Source: Actinomucor elegans (Eukaryota; Mucoromycota; Mucoromycetes; Mucorales; Mucoraceae). Taken from it: DNA of 64,000 nt. Below are positions 23,387 to 35,379 of this stretch, one piece after another. A model generated the notes under the pieces. It worked only from the letters and a program-made list of their open reading frames with translations, did no database searches and was not told the origin of the DNA. Position 1 is the first letter of the stretch. Each line of letters begins with the position of its first letter. The stretch lies in assembly GCA_026027325.1 (NCBI GenBank), contig JAMSLZ010000006.1:1116001-1180000 (forward strand), given 5' to 3'. Both the position numbers and the translations under genes were made by a program.

Positions 23387-25255
23387 TAAAGAATGTTCTT
23401 TTTTATTATTGATGTCAAAATGATTGTTTTTGCCATAAAAAAAATGCAACGATCTCATCTTTGTAAATACTGCTAATCGAGCCTTATAGTTATTGAAGAA
23501 CCACTTTGTAAAAGAAGAAGATATTATTAGGATTGAATAATTGCCCCATGGCCAAGCCATCCTACCTTGGACAAATACAAGCAATGCAAACTATTTTGTG
23601 TTATCCTTTAATTCAGATTATGCAAAACGAGGAAAAGCTCCGATAGGTCTCTATTAACAAACTTTGTAAAGATGAAATTTTTATTACTGCTACTACATTA
23701 AATATCAAAATATACGTAGCCTTGTTGATGGACAGAACCATTTTGTTTATTTTTGGCTCAACTATATAAATGTGTGATTGAATCTTTTTATACCCAATAT
23801 GTTTGAGTAAAAAAGTACGTAGTCATATTTTCACTTCTTAGGAATATATTCCAAGTATAAATAATACTTCTAACAAGTGCAAATTACCATTAACAAAGTG
23901 ATACACGGGGAATATCACTTACCATTAGCTAGATCAAATATAATTATTTACAAGAGACTGGTAGGTTTGAATGAAGCTATTTGGTTGGGTCGCTTTTTTT
24001 TTTAAAAAAAAAACTTAGTTCGTATGAGGCTATATAGTTGATTGGGTATTACACATTCAAATGATTTTATTGGATGACCCTCTCCACCGCTAAGAATGGA
24101 TCTCATTTTCTTTTACATCTGGCCAATCTCAGTCAAATATCGCATCTGAATACACTACATGCTCAGAATGAACTGCTGAATGCACCAAAACTTTTATTTT
24201 AACTTAATTACATGATTATATTATGCTTTAATGGTTGGTGTAATTTACATACATTTTATTGTATAATACATGTAATAATTGATAGATCCCTCAGCTGATC
24301 TTAGTTTAATATTGCATTAGATTAATACTCTCACTCAGCAAGAATTACTGCGTCAGGCGAAATGTTGATTTAACTGAAATTCCATCCATATATTATAACC
24401 TGTCAATAATGAACTGTAAATTACATGCATTTCATTGAACAAGCAACTGATCAGGTATATATCTTTTCAGTCGATCTCGGCCAAAGATCTATTCTGAACA
24501 GGGGGTGTGTATGTTCAGAACGAACTGCTACACCTGATGAACAAGCACAATTTAGCTGATACAGCTTAGGTTTAATTTATCATTGACCAGCATTAAGTTT
24601 TCATTTACAGACTAAAGTTAACGCTTTCCTCTGGCCTTATGTACTAGCCTATATGCTTGATAATGAATCAATCTAAATTCGAATTACATCAACTTTAAAT
24701 AATGATATGATCTAACTAACCATCCTAAATTAGCAAATATGTCAACAATAACCAGCCATCTCCTTTAAAACAGTGTCGTCTGCAGCGCACTAACCAAGAT
24801 CTGTCTTAACTTGTTCCATGTTCTGCATCATTATTATATGGAGGCGCACTATCGTATTGTCTCGAGTTTAATTGCTCTATTATGTTTTCCCATTTACTCC
24901 TGCATGTATCCAATATAATCTTGACCCATTCGTTTCTTGGCTGTTTGAACCAAAAAGAGAGTGAATCTAGGCAATGCTGTACTACAAGTAAAAAAAAAAA
25001 CTGAACACACGGAACACAAGGGATAGATAGACTATATCTGGAAATACGGGATCGGTGGTACCAATGAATCGAGTTCCGGTTTAAGGCCGAAAAAGAAAGA
25101 CAGGGAGGAATTATATAGTATAAATGATTTATTGTAAAAAAATATAGTTTAGATATTATTATAGAAGGAAGCTATTTACAGTGCAATTCGAAGTAATCTA
25201 GCTTCGATAAAAATTATAAGGGAGGGAGATAAATATAATGATAGAGAAATTTGAT
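23387..25255. other. long gene-free interval with motif cluster
   Basis: About 1.9 kb between convergent genes. It has a T10A10 palindromic tract (23994-24013) and three copies of the dispersed motif between 24113 and 24540. No gene is supported. Confidence 0.6.
24113..24540 (+). repeat. dispersed intergenic motif, three copies about 172 bp apart
   Basis: Copy one (24121-24180) is among the best: CAATCTCAGTCAAATATCGC then ATCTGAATACACTACATGCT and CAGAATGAACTGCTGAA. Copy two (24291-24355) has TTAGTTTAATATTGCATTAG. Copy three (24473-24535) has CGATCTCGGCCAAAGATC then ATGTTCAGAACGAACTGCTA. A second shared block TAATTTACATACATTT or TAAATTACATGCATTT lies between copies at 24241 and 24418, so the repeating unit is longer than the core. 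Confidence 0.75.
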
Positions 25256-26899
25256 CTAGACAAACTTGGGAGCGTTGGATAAGAGAGCAAATAATAAACC
25301 ACCAACAAGGCCTGCCATGGGTAAAGTGATAATACAAGACATTAAACAGTAGCCAAGCATCTTCCAGTTAACAGCCTTATAACCTTTGGTATTACAGAGA
25401 CCAATAGCAGCAGAGGCACCAACGATACAATGGGTAGTAGAGACGGGCAAACCGATTTGAGAACAAGTAAGAACAGTCAAGGCAGCGGCCAATTCAGCAC
25501 AGAAACCACGAGAAGGTGTAAAGTAAGTGATATTGTTACCCATAGCACGCATGACACGGTAACCCATAAGAGCAAGACCGACATCAATACCAACACCACC
25601 ATAAACCAAGATCCAAACGGGAACAGGAACCTTACCAGCTACATCAACTTGAGCAGTAGACCAGACGTCATAGATAGAAGAAATAGGACCAATGGCGTTA
25701 GAAACATCGTTGGAACCATGAGCAAAAGAGGCCATACAGGCAGTGATAACTTGCAAGAAAGAAAAGAGATATTCAGCATCATCTTCAAAGAGTTCAGCAC
25801 TAGCATGAAGACGCTGAAGCTTCTTGTTATCAAGGTTACGGACGTCTTTACGGATACCGTGCATGAGCAGATCGACAGCCTTGGTCTTGTATTGAGAGAA
25901 CAAGGAAACGTTCTTTTGTTCAGCAGCAGTAGCAGCAGCAGTAGCGGTATTTTCTGATTGAGAGACCTCGGCAGAATCAACTTCGAGCTTCTTTAACTTT
26001 TCATCAACCTCACCAGGAGTAAGTACTTCGCTAGTATCATTACTATCATGAACAGAAGGAGGACGAGAGCTAGCATGTTCTTCAACATCGATTTCATCAA
26101 TAGTGGGTTGTTTCTTCAAGAAAGGAATGACAAAGATGTGATAGAACTTGAGGTTTTCTCTTCCCTTGACCTTACGAACTACCCAAGGGCAGAAGAAGAA
26201 TTGACCAAAGAGAGCAACACCAAAGGCAACAGCAAAGGCAATACCAAGAATGAGACCGATGGACATATTCTTGGAACCACCACCGGGAGCTTTGTAGATG
26301 ATATAAAAGATTTCGATAGCAGCAGTAAAGAAAAAGTAGACAGGAACCAAACGGATGCCCCACTTGAAACTTTCAACGCGACGCAAGATGGCGTATTTGG
26401 TAATCATGTAAATAATAGCTGCAACAATACCAGAAGCAATAGGAGAGATGAACCAAGAAGCAATGATAGAACCAACACCATCCCAACCCCATTCAATAGA
26501 TCCACCACCGAAAGCAGAGATACCAGTACCAATGACAGCACCAACAATAGCGTGAGTGGTACTGACAGGCAAACCGAACTTGGAAGCAGTCAAAACCCAA
26601 GAAGCGGAACCAACAAGAGCACAGAACATGGTCAACATGAGCATTTCAGGTTGACTGACATAGTTTTCAACAGCCAAAATACCACCTTTGATGGTTTCAG
26701 CGGTTTCAGCACCGAGTAAAACTGCACCCAAGAATTCAGTGAAACAAGCAATAATACAAGCTTGGCCCAAGGACAAAGAGCCTGAAGAAACTGAAGTGGC
26801 GAAAGAGTTGGATACATCATTGGCACCGATACCAAAGGCATCCATAAAGGCTACCACCATACCTAGGCCAAAAATCCATGTATAATCGTGAGGTAGCAT
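25256..26899 (-). CDS. PHO89: PiT/PHO-4 family phosphate transporter
   Basis: Intronless, 547 residues, for cation-coupled inorganic phosphate uptake at the plasma membrane. The two inverted signature motifs are present: FGIGANDVSNSFATSVSSGS near residues 22-41 and AHGSNDVSNAIGPISSIYD near residue 393. Each is followed by the conserved GLPVSTTHAIVGA or GLPVSTTHCIVGA block. A hydrophilic loop of about 110 residues (Glu/Ser/Ala-rich, about 260-370) separates the halves, as usual. Codon use is strongly biased (many GGT, GCC/GCT, AAG), suggesting high expression, and leaves long open shadow frames on the other strand. A TATA-like element lies about 80 bp upstream. Sodium versus proton coupling cannot be read from the sequence. 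Confidence 0.96.
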   Translation of the reverse strand: MLPHDYTWIFGLGMVVAFMDAFGIGANDVSNSFATSVSSGSLSLGQACIIACFTEFLGAVLLGAETAETIKGGILAVENYVSQPEMLMLTMFCALVGSASWVLTASKFGLPVSTTHAIVGAVIGTGISAFGGGSIEWGWDGVGSIIASWFISPIASGIVAAIIYMITKYAILRRVESFKWGIRLVPVYFFFTAAIEIFYIIYKAPGGGSKNMSIGLILGIAFAVAFGVALFGQFFFCPWVVRKVKGRENLKFYHIFVIPFLKKQPTIDEIDVEEHASSRPPSVHDSNDTSEVLTPGEVDEKLKKLEVDSAEVSQSENTATAAATAAEQKNVSLFSQYKTKAVDLLMHGIRKDVRNLDNKKLQRLHASAELFEDDAEYLFSFLQVITACMASFAHGSNDVSNAIGPISSIYDVWSTAQVDVAGKVPVPVWILVYGGVGIDVGLALMGYRVMRAMGNNITYFTPSRGFCAELAAALTVLTCSQIGLPVSTTHCIVGASAAIGLCNTKGYKAVNWKMLGYCLMSCIITLPMAGLVGGLLFALLSNAPKFV

Positions 26900-28080
26900 T
26901 TAGTATAATTATCTTTTTTGAGTGTAAAAGAAGAGAGAGAGATAAAGTAAGGATATTGTTGATTATTCTTGGTCCTTTTTATATGAATGTCATTATCCTA
27001 ACGTTTGTAAAACAAAAATAAGGTTGGGTCCGCCAAGAATAAGCCAATCAGGTCTATAATTGAGTCCACGATCGCCCAAGTGCGTTGATTTGTCACTCAG
27101 AATGTTTGGAAAACTCGATTTTCTGATCTCTTGGGCTCACACTGATTGGTTTTACGAGCTTCAGCAAATAGTAGGACCAACTCTGATTAAAGAATCCTCA
27201 CGTTTACCCACTTGACTAACCAGTAAATAGAACCTTGCATCAAAAAAAAAAAAAAAAAAAAATCACTTATGCAGTCTATTACATTGAAAACAAGATTTAT
27301 TGGTTTCTTTCTAGGACCCTATTTTTTTTAAAAAAGGTTAAAGACTATAGAGTTTTAATCATCCACCAGCTAAATTAGTTAAACTCAGGCGACATCACCA
27401 TTTACACACGTGTGGCTATGTGTGCTAGCACAAGGAAACAGAAATCTCGTAACAATCTACATAAACGTTTCCACCCAAAAGAATTCTTGGAATACATGTC
27501 AATTTGATTGGTTACCAAGAGTCGAATTTCGAAAAGGAAAGAGCGTTTTTTGGTAAAACAAGATCCGCATCAAATAAAATAAGGCAATAGTAATCTGGAT
27601 AACATAAAAAATAAACTTTATTTAGCTTTATAATGCTAATATATATAAAATACGACGATGAAGAGGAGCCAATGCCAATAACTCAAATAAACATTCACGC
27701 TTCAACAGCTAATCATCCAATTTTTTTTTTTTTTTTACTTTTACCTAAAGAACATGCGGTTTGGCTCCTCTATTAATTTCATCATCGCATCATCGCGACG
27801 CAGGCATTATCCTGGTCCGCTCAATAAGGGTTTAAATTCTCAGCCAGTTAACAACTCATAGTTGAAAGGCACCCCTTGATGCTTTTTGGATGATAAAATT
27901 AAAGAAACACCGTAGCAAAGCGCCTGTATCCTCCACCAGAGAGACGGCCTCGCGCGGGGGTTATCCTATTTATTAAGAAAGAAAATAATGCATCTAAATA
28001 AGAGAGAGAAAAGATTAGGTAGTAATAAGTAGTAATTGTTCAAACCACATTAGTTTTCTTTTTTTTTTGGCTAATATGAA
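26900..28080. other. gene-free interval
   Basis: Promoter of the phosphate transporter on the left and 3' flank of the sugar transporter on the right. It holds an A-run at 27241-27262, a T8A6 tract at about 27322-27335 and a T-run at 27721-27736. No gene supported. Confidence 0.6.
26976..26983 (-). promoter_or_regulatory. TATA-like element of phosphate transporter
   Basis: On the minus strand TATAAAAA lies about 77 bp before the start codon at 26899. It is a plausible TATA box by position only. Confidence 0.45.
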
Positions 28081-29632
28081 TTATTTGGCACCAAAGACGT
28101 ATTCCATCTCCTCCAATGTCTTTCCTTTGGTTTCGGGAATGAAACAGCAACCAATGAAACAGACGCAACAACAAGCACCAAAGAAGAAATAAACACCAGA
28201 GACAGTATGAGCAATGAAAAGAGGTGCACAATACGTGATCAGAATAGTAAATGCCCAGTTCAATCCATAGGTCAAAGCAAGGCCCTTGGCACGGGTACGC
28301 ATGTTGAAGATTTCAGCTGGATACACATAGGAAGCAGTTCCCCAACTGAACTGGAACGTACCGACAAAGATATAAAGGAAAGCAATAATAGTATTGCGAG
28401 CATAGGGGTTGGTAATTGTGACAGTATACGATTCGACATCCACTATCGTATAGACATGGAATAAGGCGCCCACCACAAACATACTGATACCCATCACAGA
28501 AGCACCAATCAAGAAAACAGGCTTTCGTCCCCATTGATCAATGCACCACTGGAGTGACACAAACGCAGCAATAAGAGCAAAAATGCCAGTACCACCAGTA
28601 GCTGCAATAGAAACAGATACATCACTAAGACCGGCGCTTTGGATGATTTGAGGAGCATAATACCAAATTGCGACACTACCAGTGAAGGACGTGGAAATAG
28701 AAATAAAGAAAGCGAGCAAAGTACGCTTCAAGTTGTGTCCTTGGAAAAGTTCAGTGTACGTGCGATCACCCATCGAACGCTCGTATTCAATCTCGGTAAA
28801 GATATCTTGATATTCGTTCACAACCAAGGCATGGTTGACGGATACTTGATGAAGCTCAGCAAGCACTGCTTTAGCTTCTTCGTATCTTCCCTTATCAATA
28901 AGCCAGCGGGGAGAGAAAGGTAAAGTGGTGATGATACCAGTGAAACTCACACATACAATGATATGAAGAAGCCAAGGAGCACGCCATGACCAATCAGATT
29001 CAACATAACTCGTACCAAAAGTGACAAAATAACCTGTAACTTGGCCAAAGGAGGCCATCAATGTAAAGAAACTGATCAAACGGCCACGAATGTCAGGTGG
29101 AGCAATTTCAGAGTGGTAAAGAGGAATTGCATTCGTCATGAGTCCAGAACCAAATCCACCCACAATACGACCAGCCAATAAAACACCAAAATTAGCGCCA
29201 ATAATTTGAAGCAGCATACCAATAGCAAATACAATAGATGCACCAATGATGGAATACTTTCTGCTAAAGCGATCTACGACCAAATTTATCAGATCCAGAT
29301 CAAATAACACAATACAAATGAAACTTACCGCAAAAGAAACCAGAAAAGAATGCACCCAAAGCAGCAGTCGTCAAGAACAAGGCGAGTAACAGACCCTGGA
29401 GATAAACCATGTTTTCTTCGGTAAAAAACTTGGCTTGGAAAATGGGCATGGCAAGAATACCACTGACAGAGCCAGTATCGTATCCACAAACAAACCCACC
29501 TACAGCAGCAACAACAGCAGAGAAGTATACTGCTTTACGGAATCTAGGTGGAGGAGTCGTATCTAAGGCTTGGTCTACGCCGCCATAATTTTTGTCGTTT
29601 TCTTCTACAGATGTTTGTATCTTCGAGGCCAT
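28081..29632 (-). CDS. MFS sugar (hexose-type) transporter
   Basis: Two exons (29329-29632, 28081-29273) join in phase to 498 residues with twelve hydrophobic helices. Sugar-porter signatures are complete: GYDTGSVSGIL after helix 1, DRFSRKYSIIG (loop 2-3), GRIVGGFGSGL, PFSPRWLIDKGRYEEA, DQWGRKPVFLIG (loop 8-9), PAEIFNMRTRAKG and the C-terminal PETKGKTLEEMEYVFG. The splice junction lies inside the loop 2-3 motif (FFCG then DRFS). It matches fungal hexose transporters; the sugar and direction (almost always proton symport) cannot be told from motifs alone. Confidence 0.94.
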
Positions 29633-30247
29633 TCTTTTAATAATATATTAAAAACAAACAGATGGACAATAAAAGAAAAGAAACGTATCAAATGAAAAAA
29701 TTTGATCTAAAGGATCTTTTTAACCTGAGTTCCAACACTGTCAGCATCCTATAAGCCTAAAATGACCTGCGTTTCTCTTAGTACTACTATTGTCCTACAA
29801 AAAAGAGACTTGCACAGCATATGATACTACATGGTATACTCGTCCTGAAACCTACCATTTAACTTTGTATCATCATGATCATTCACTTTGATTAGATCTT
29901 TATCCGATAGCGAGTATTAATAGAGGGTTAATAAAAAAAAGAAAAGAGAGAGAGATAGGACTTTGAATAATAAAGAACAATAGCCAACTTTGGGTAGAGA
30001 AACTTAAGATCTTTAAAGATAGATCCATAGTTGCCCGAGATTGTGTAACAACCCTATAAAGCTTTCAGGTCTGTGTATATTTTGAAAGGACTCTCATTTG
30101 CAACAAGCATATAAAGCTATTGTTTCTTCCCCCATATACTAAATCATGACGTAGAAAAAAAAATTAATAAAAGTAATGAATAATGGCAAAAATGCATCCA
30201 ATTCAACTACTCCCCATTGGAATAAATTGTGTTTCTAAAAGATTCAA

Positions 30248-30498
30248 TGGATCTTTCTGAGCATGTACAGCTGATCAGATGCGACATTGAACCAAGATCG
30301 ACTATAAGATCTAGAGCGCAGAACAACGTTTATATATGATTCATGACTAAATCATAATATAATAAAAGTTGATTGTGCTAGAGTCAAATAAACATTTTAT
30401 TTAATGTAGCTCTTATTCTAGATGTGGAACGTTATATAATCTGACGCGACATTAAACCGGGATCTGTTAATAGATCTATGAATCACCATAATATATAT

Positions 30499-30541
<43 letters not shown>

Positions 30542-30850
30542 AAATGTATATAAATTATCATTTATAGTACAATTCTGATATATTTGTGTTTAGTTAGACA
30601 TTTTAATAGAGACAAAATTTCACTCTTAACATGGAATACTAATCTAATGCAACATTAAACCAAGATCAATAGAAAGTTCTATCAATCATTAAATATCGTG
30701 TATGCAAAATGAATTAAAATTGCTACTGATCACTAAACTATAGATACACTCTTGTAATTCAGTTAAAAAGTTGTTTGAGTAGACTCAACAGTTCATTTTA
30801 GACATGTAAGAGTAATCAGATGTAGCATTTGACAGAGATAAATCAAGATC
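30248..30850 (-). repeat. dispersed intergenic motif, four copies in a row
   Basis: On the + strand the copies read TCTGAGCATGTACAGCTGAT then CAGATGCGACATTGAACCAA (30251-30296); TAATCTGACGCGACATTAAA then CCGGGATCTG (30438-30467); ACTAATCTAATGCAACATTA then AACCAAGATC (30638-30667); and GTAATCAGATGTAGCATTTG (30812-30831). The GCGACATT-like cores begin at 30281, 30446, 30649 and 30822, giving spacings of 165, 203 and 173 bp; the longest gap contains the TA microsatellite. Confidence 0.8.
30497..30536. repeat. (AC)n(TA)n microsatellite
   Basis: Dinucleotide run ATATATACACACACACACAT followed by a TA stretch of about ten units. Confidence 0.85.
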
Positions 30851-31351
30851 TAGAGGTAATGAATATGAGCTGAAAAGGGGGAAATTTGTAAGGGATAACG
30901 TTGAAGTCATTTCCCAGCCCCTGTATTATATTTTATAGAACATGTAAATATAATTTTAAAAACGTAGTGAATATTAACTATAAATAATAGATATACCTGT
31001 TTGTATCCTTTTAGATTTTTTTATAATTTTAACATCAAAACTATGCAAGTTATAGAAATAATATGTATATATATTTAGAAATCAATATTTCATCGATGGT
31101 TTGACGGAAAATGTAAACAATGCTTATATCAACGAGTCCGTAATAACTTTACTTGAAAATTTCTTTAACCCATCGTTTGTATATGATCACATTTTATGAT
31201 GGAAGTTCGAAAAACCATTTAAACCACAAGTAGCCAATGAAACCCCTCCTTTTATTCAAACCCCTCTTAAAGTAGGGTGGTATAGGCCTGAATTTATTTT
31301 CTGCGGCAAACCATTCACGCATTTTCCCGTTTTCTTTTATACCAAGTTCAA

Positions 31352-32357
31352 ATGGCAGTGAAACTTGACCATGAAAGAACGATATCGACATTAAATAGCA
31401 ATAAATCAAAAGAAATTGAAGAAGCACTGGTGATTTTAGAACAAGAAAGTAATATTATATACCCCAAAATTCAATCTTTTTCAAAATTACTGATTCCATT
31501 TAGCTGAACGAAAGAAGGAAGATGTTCGACAGCGAATTGAGTTTATATGTGCTTCTTTACGCGCTCAAGGAAACACCGAAATCAATAAGATGCTGAAAGC
31601 GGTTCGACAGTTGACTGTAAAGGAATTTTGTGAGCTTTACGACGCTGATACACAAAAGTTTTTGGATCAACGAAAGAAAAATAGATTAGGAGGAGGGGCT
31701 AGCGACGTCAGTAGAAAGAGGTATAACACCGTTTAAACCTTATTCATTCATAGAGTATTTACATTATTTTAGAGCGAGTAATGCTGAGACTAAAACGCTA
31801 GATACAGTCTCTATGAAACGCAGGAAATCAAGCTCTAGTGATGAAGAATGTTTACCCAAAGTAAAACCGAGAACCAATTGAATGAACTTGTATTAATGAA
31901 GACATATATTTGTTTGCAGGAGATCCATGATGAAGAAAAAAAGAAAATAATACCAGAAAACTCAAACGAACACTCCAAGGATAACCTCAAGGGAAATTTA
32001 AAAGAAAGTTTAAAGGAAAGTTCAATTGATAGTTCTAAGCAAAATGGAAAGGGAAATTCAAAAGATAATCCTAAGCAAAACGGAAACGAAAATTTAAAGA
32101 GAAATCCAGAAAAAAGTTTAAAAGAAACCCACAAGGAAAGCACTGGCCCATTGGTTGTATATTTGAATCGACAAAACGATTCTCAGCTAAGCATACGATT
32201 AGACCCAGATCTTTCTATCAAGGAACTGGGAAGTTTCACCATGGATGCGCCGAAAGAGAAACTATCACAATTAAGCTCAATCCAAAAAGACCGAGTACGT
32301 GAACAAATTCAAGACCTAGAGAATCAGCTCGCTAGCTTGAGGCAAAACATACTTTAG
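31352..32357 (+). CDS. Borealin/Nbl1-like chromosomal passenger protein (tentative)
   Basis: Four exons (31352-31448, 31504-31720, 31773-31860, 31920-32357) join in phase to 279 residues. The N-terminal 100 residues are helical: ERKKEDVRQRIEFICASLRA then NTEINKMLKAVRQLTVKEFC. The spacing of a long basic coiled coil followed by a short K(A/L)R.(M/L)..(K/R)(D/E)F-type block resembles the Borealin/Nbl1 N-terminal domain that binds Survivin and INCENP. The middle (about 145-215) is a low-complexity Lys/Asn/Ser/Glu repeat (units like KESLKESS and KQNGKGNSK). The C-terminus (PLVVYLNRQNDSQLSIRLDP and a final coiled coil) could be the Borealin C-terminal domain. I rate this assignment as moderate; a different coiled-coil family is possible. 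Confidence 0.6.
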
Positions 32358-32436
32358 AACGCTAGTTTAGTATCCCATACTGTACATATACATACATAAA
32401 ATTGCATATAATGATCATACATTAAATAACTATTTA

Positions 32437-32452
32437 TTTTTTTAAAAAAAAA
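32437..32452. repeat. T7A9 palindromic tract between convergent genes
   Basis: A perfect T-run then A-run sits in the 104-bp gap between the Borealin-like gene and the acyl-CoA synthetase, which end toward each other. It may act in 3'-end formation on both strands; that is inference. Confidence 0.5.
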
Positions 32453-32461
32453 GTGAAAGTA

Positions 32462-34613
32462 TTAATTAAAAGATCTACCGTGAGATAACACGTTGTACAT
32501 TTCTTTGATTTGATCTTGATATAGTCGATATACTAGCTCTCGTTTCAACTTAAACGTTGGTGTTAACAGCTGATTTTTAATTGTAAATTCATCTGTAGTG
32601 AGATAAAGTGCCTTGACCTGTTCAAATCCCTTGAGATTGTTTCTTTTTCCAAATGTCTCTAGCTCTGTCAAGATTACTTTATTGATCTCCGTCAAAGAAC
32701 AAAGTTCTTGGTAAGACAAGGATGCGAATTTCGAATGTTTCAAAGCCCATCTTTCAAGGTGCTCTTTGTCTGGCACTAATATGCCTACCAATTGACTTTG
32801 TTGAGGATCACCATAGACAAATACTTGCGCAACAAACTCGTTCTTTTGGTAGATGCTTTCAATTTTTTCGGGGGCGATATACTCGCCTTGCGATAGCTTG
32901 AATATATTCTTGAGGCGATCAATGATACTCAGTCGTTTCGCATCATCTAACATGCCAATGTCACCTGTATGTAGCCAACCTTCAGTATCAATAGCCTCGG
33001 CCGTTTTTGTGGGGCTTTTATAATACTCTTTCATAATAGAATTGCCTCGAATGCAAATCTCACCACGAGGATAAGGCGTATCTGTAGATAGATAGTTCAT
33101 GTCCGGTACATCTACGAGCTTCATTTCAGAACAAGGAAAAGGTACACCAACCACGCCCGTTGTATTATCACCAAGAATAGTCTAAGTATCAGGTTAGAGA
33201 CAAGAAGCACATACTCATATCAGCATACCAAAGATCCACCGCAGTAGTTTTCAGTTTGACCATAGCCTTCATGCACTGGAGAGGAGAAGCAAATCTTTAG
33301 GAAATCCATGACATCTGGAGCAATAGGCGCAGACCCACTAAGAATAAATCGAATCCTACCACCTAGCTTTTCACGGATGGGCTTAAACACAAGTCTATCA
33401 TAGAACCAGTGCGTAACAGAGTTTTCAAGATTAGCCTTTTTAGCACTATATGCCTTATAAAACAAGTAACTGGAAAGACCTCCCTTGGCTGCGACACCTG
33501 CCAACACTGTATCATAAATACGATTAAACAGCCGTGGCACAGAAAAAAAGATGGTTGGCTTCAGCTCTTGAATATCGCCCATCAAACCTAGAGTGTCTCC
33601 ATGATAATAACCAATAGCACAACCTTTGAAAATCATAAATCCTTGTGCAACGCGTTCAAAGACATGGGCCATAGGAAGGTACGAAATATACACATCGTAT
33701 TCATTGACCCGAGCCAAAGTGCCAATCTCAGCTGTATGCGCTACACTGTATGTAGATGCAACACAGCTTGCGTGCGTGATGACTGCGCCTTTGGGAACGC
33801 CTGTAGTCCCGCTAGTATAACAAATGGTAGCAATATCTTCAATGAAGGGTAAATCAGAAGACTGTATCATTGCCTTTTTTCCCAGACATTGGACCTGTTT
33901 GAATGTACGGATAGTAATTCCTAAATTGTTGCCTCTCTCTATATCCAAAAGGTCGATGTCTTGATCAATTGAAATGATGTGTCTGATTTGAGGAATTTTG
34001 GGCTTCATGTCTAGAATGTTCTTGATCTTGTCTTTACTCACGACGATGTATTTCATTTCAGTCTCGTTGATGATATGTTCTAGTGCATCAGGGCCTAGTG
34101 TATCATACAAAGCTACAATGACGAATGATTCACGATAGCATGCAAGCTCTGTAATAGTCTATACAGCATACGGTTAATGTTGTGCTTCCCAAAACTTGGG
34201 TCGATAACATTACCCATTCACGACGATTGATACTGTAAATACCAAGTGAATTTTGTCTCTCTAAGCCTAAGCTGACGAGTCCCTTGCCGAAGTCTTCAAT
34301 TTGAGGTTTTAGTTGGAAGTGCGTTTCCCATTGATATTCTTTAGGCACACCATTCTCCATTCGACGACTACCTAAGAAGGGTCTATCTATTATTGCAATT
34401 AGCATCTTTCTTCTCGTTTAACTCGTATGCATAGATGTTACCTTTACTCGTATGATATCCATGAAGATACATTTGCCACATATTAAATATATTTGGAGGG
34501 TGAGACAAAAGGTTTTCTGCAAACATGAAATGGCGATATGCAAGCGTTTCTCCATCTTTTTTATTGTAGCCTATTGCTTCAACGGCATAAGGTGGTTGAA
34601 ATTTACTGGCCAT
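32462..34613 (-). CDS. FAA: long-chain acyl-CoA synthetase
   Basis: Activates long-chain fatty acids with ATP and CoA. Exons 34442-34613, 34214-34386, 33229-34158 and 32462-33181 join in phase to 664 residues, the family's usual size. The P-loop is YTSGTTGVPKGAVITH; other ANL motifs are YLPMAHVFER, ILSGSAPIAPDV, HEGYGQTEN and EGWLHTGDIGML followed by DRLKNIFKLSQGEYIAPEKI, the fatty-acyl-CoA synthetase signature. Exon 3 starts at ACTATTACAGAG so that W-TITELACY is kept; the alternative acceptor 8 bp on would lose conserved residues. No clear peroxisomal targeting signal is seen (the last residues are GRSFN). The start MASKFQPPYAVEAIGYNKK is typical for Faa1/Faa4-like enzymes. Confidence 0.95.
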
Positions 34614-35379
34614 TATGAGATATTATTCACAGAAGAAGGAAAGAATAATAGAAAACAAAATATAGATCAGCTTTACTTTGGTATTATATAGAAAGTGAAA
34701 CGAAATTTGTACGAATCCCACCCCATCACAAAGAAAATTGACACGATCCTTATCACCATATCTTTAGAGCTGCTTAACAAAAAAAAAAAAAAAAAAAAAA
34801 AAAAAACCATGTTCTTTCACTGAGATGGAGCGGAATAGTTTCACTCCCTTAGTATGGATAGCACTGAAGTCGGTTTCCTATTGCAAGAGACGTTTGCAAA
34901 AAAAAATCGACTGTCAAGCAACCACAGAACATATAGCTAGGCAATCAATGGGCCAAATGCCCTGAAGCGTCTGAGTTGAAAGTTTGTTGAAGAAATAAAA
35001 CCATTCGATTCATCCCAAGGCCCCAAAATATGGCTTACAAACATAGTGATCCATTGCTGCATGGTGTATACAGCCCATTTGTTGGCCAACAAAAGATAAA
35101 GGGTTATCAGCTGTGATCTCCTTCTTTTTTAAGCTTTTGATTTAACCCTTGGAACAGCTGCATTTTCGAAATAGCGAGAATGTTTATTAATGGATATATG
35201 AATCAAGTTTGGTATGATGGTCCTCGTTATCATCTTATCACTGCGGTTCCTTTCGTGTATATTTAATAAGGAGACCATTAGCTCTATGGATATGTCTCCG
35301 TGTTGTTTCTGTCATAATATATAATCTACATGTAATTGACGTTTTTTAGTTTCTTTTCTGTATTTTTATTGTTCAGCAA
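34614..35379. other. divergent promoter interval with poly(A)
   Basis: Between divergent acyl-CoA synthetase and Sec2-like genes. It has an A-run of about 27 at 34780-34806. No gene supported. Confidence 0.6.

Larger units (their letters stand above)
29633..31351. other. gene-free interval with motif cluster and microsatellite
   Basis: Between divergent genes. It contains four reverse-oriented copies of the dispersed motif (30248-30850) and an (AC)n(TA)n microsatellite at about 30497-30536. No gene is supported. Confidence 0.6.

Noticed and set aside
24113..24540. Motif cluster as a centromere
   Set aside because: Some Mucorales centromeres carry a short conserved motif, but this motif is scattered over the whole window in many gaps between ordinary genes, which does not fit a centromere core.
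25430..26719. Long open frames on the + strand opposite the phosphate transporter
   Set aside because: They mirror the strongly biased codons of the transporter and encode low-complexity Ser/Thr/Asn sequence with no domain.
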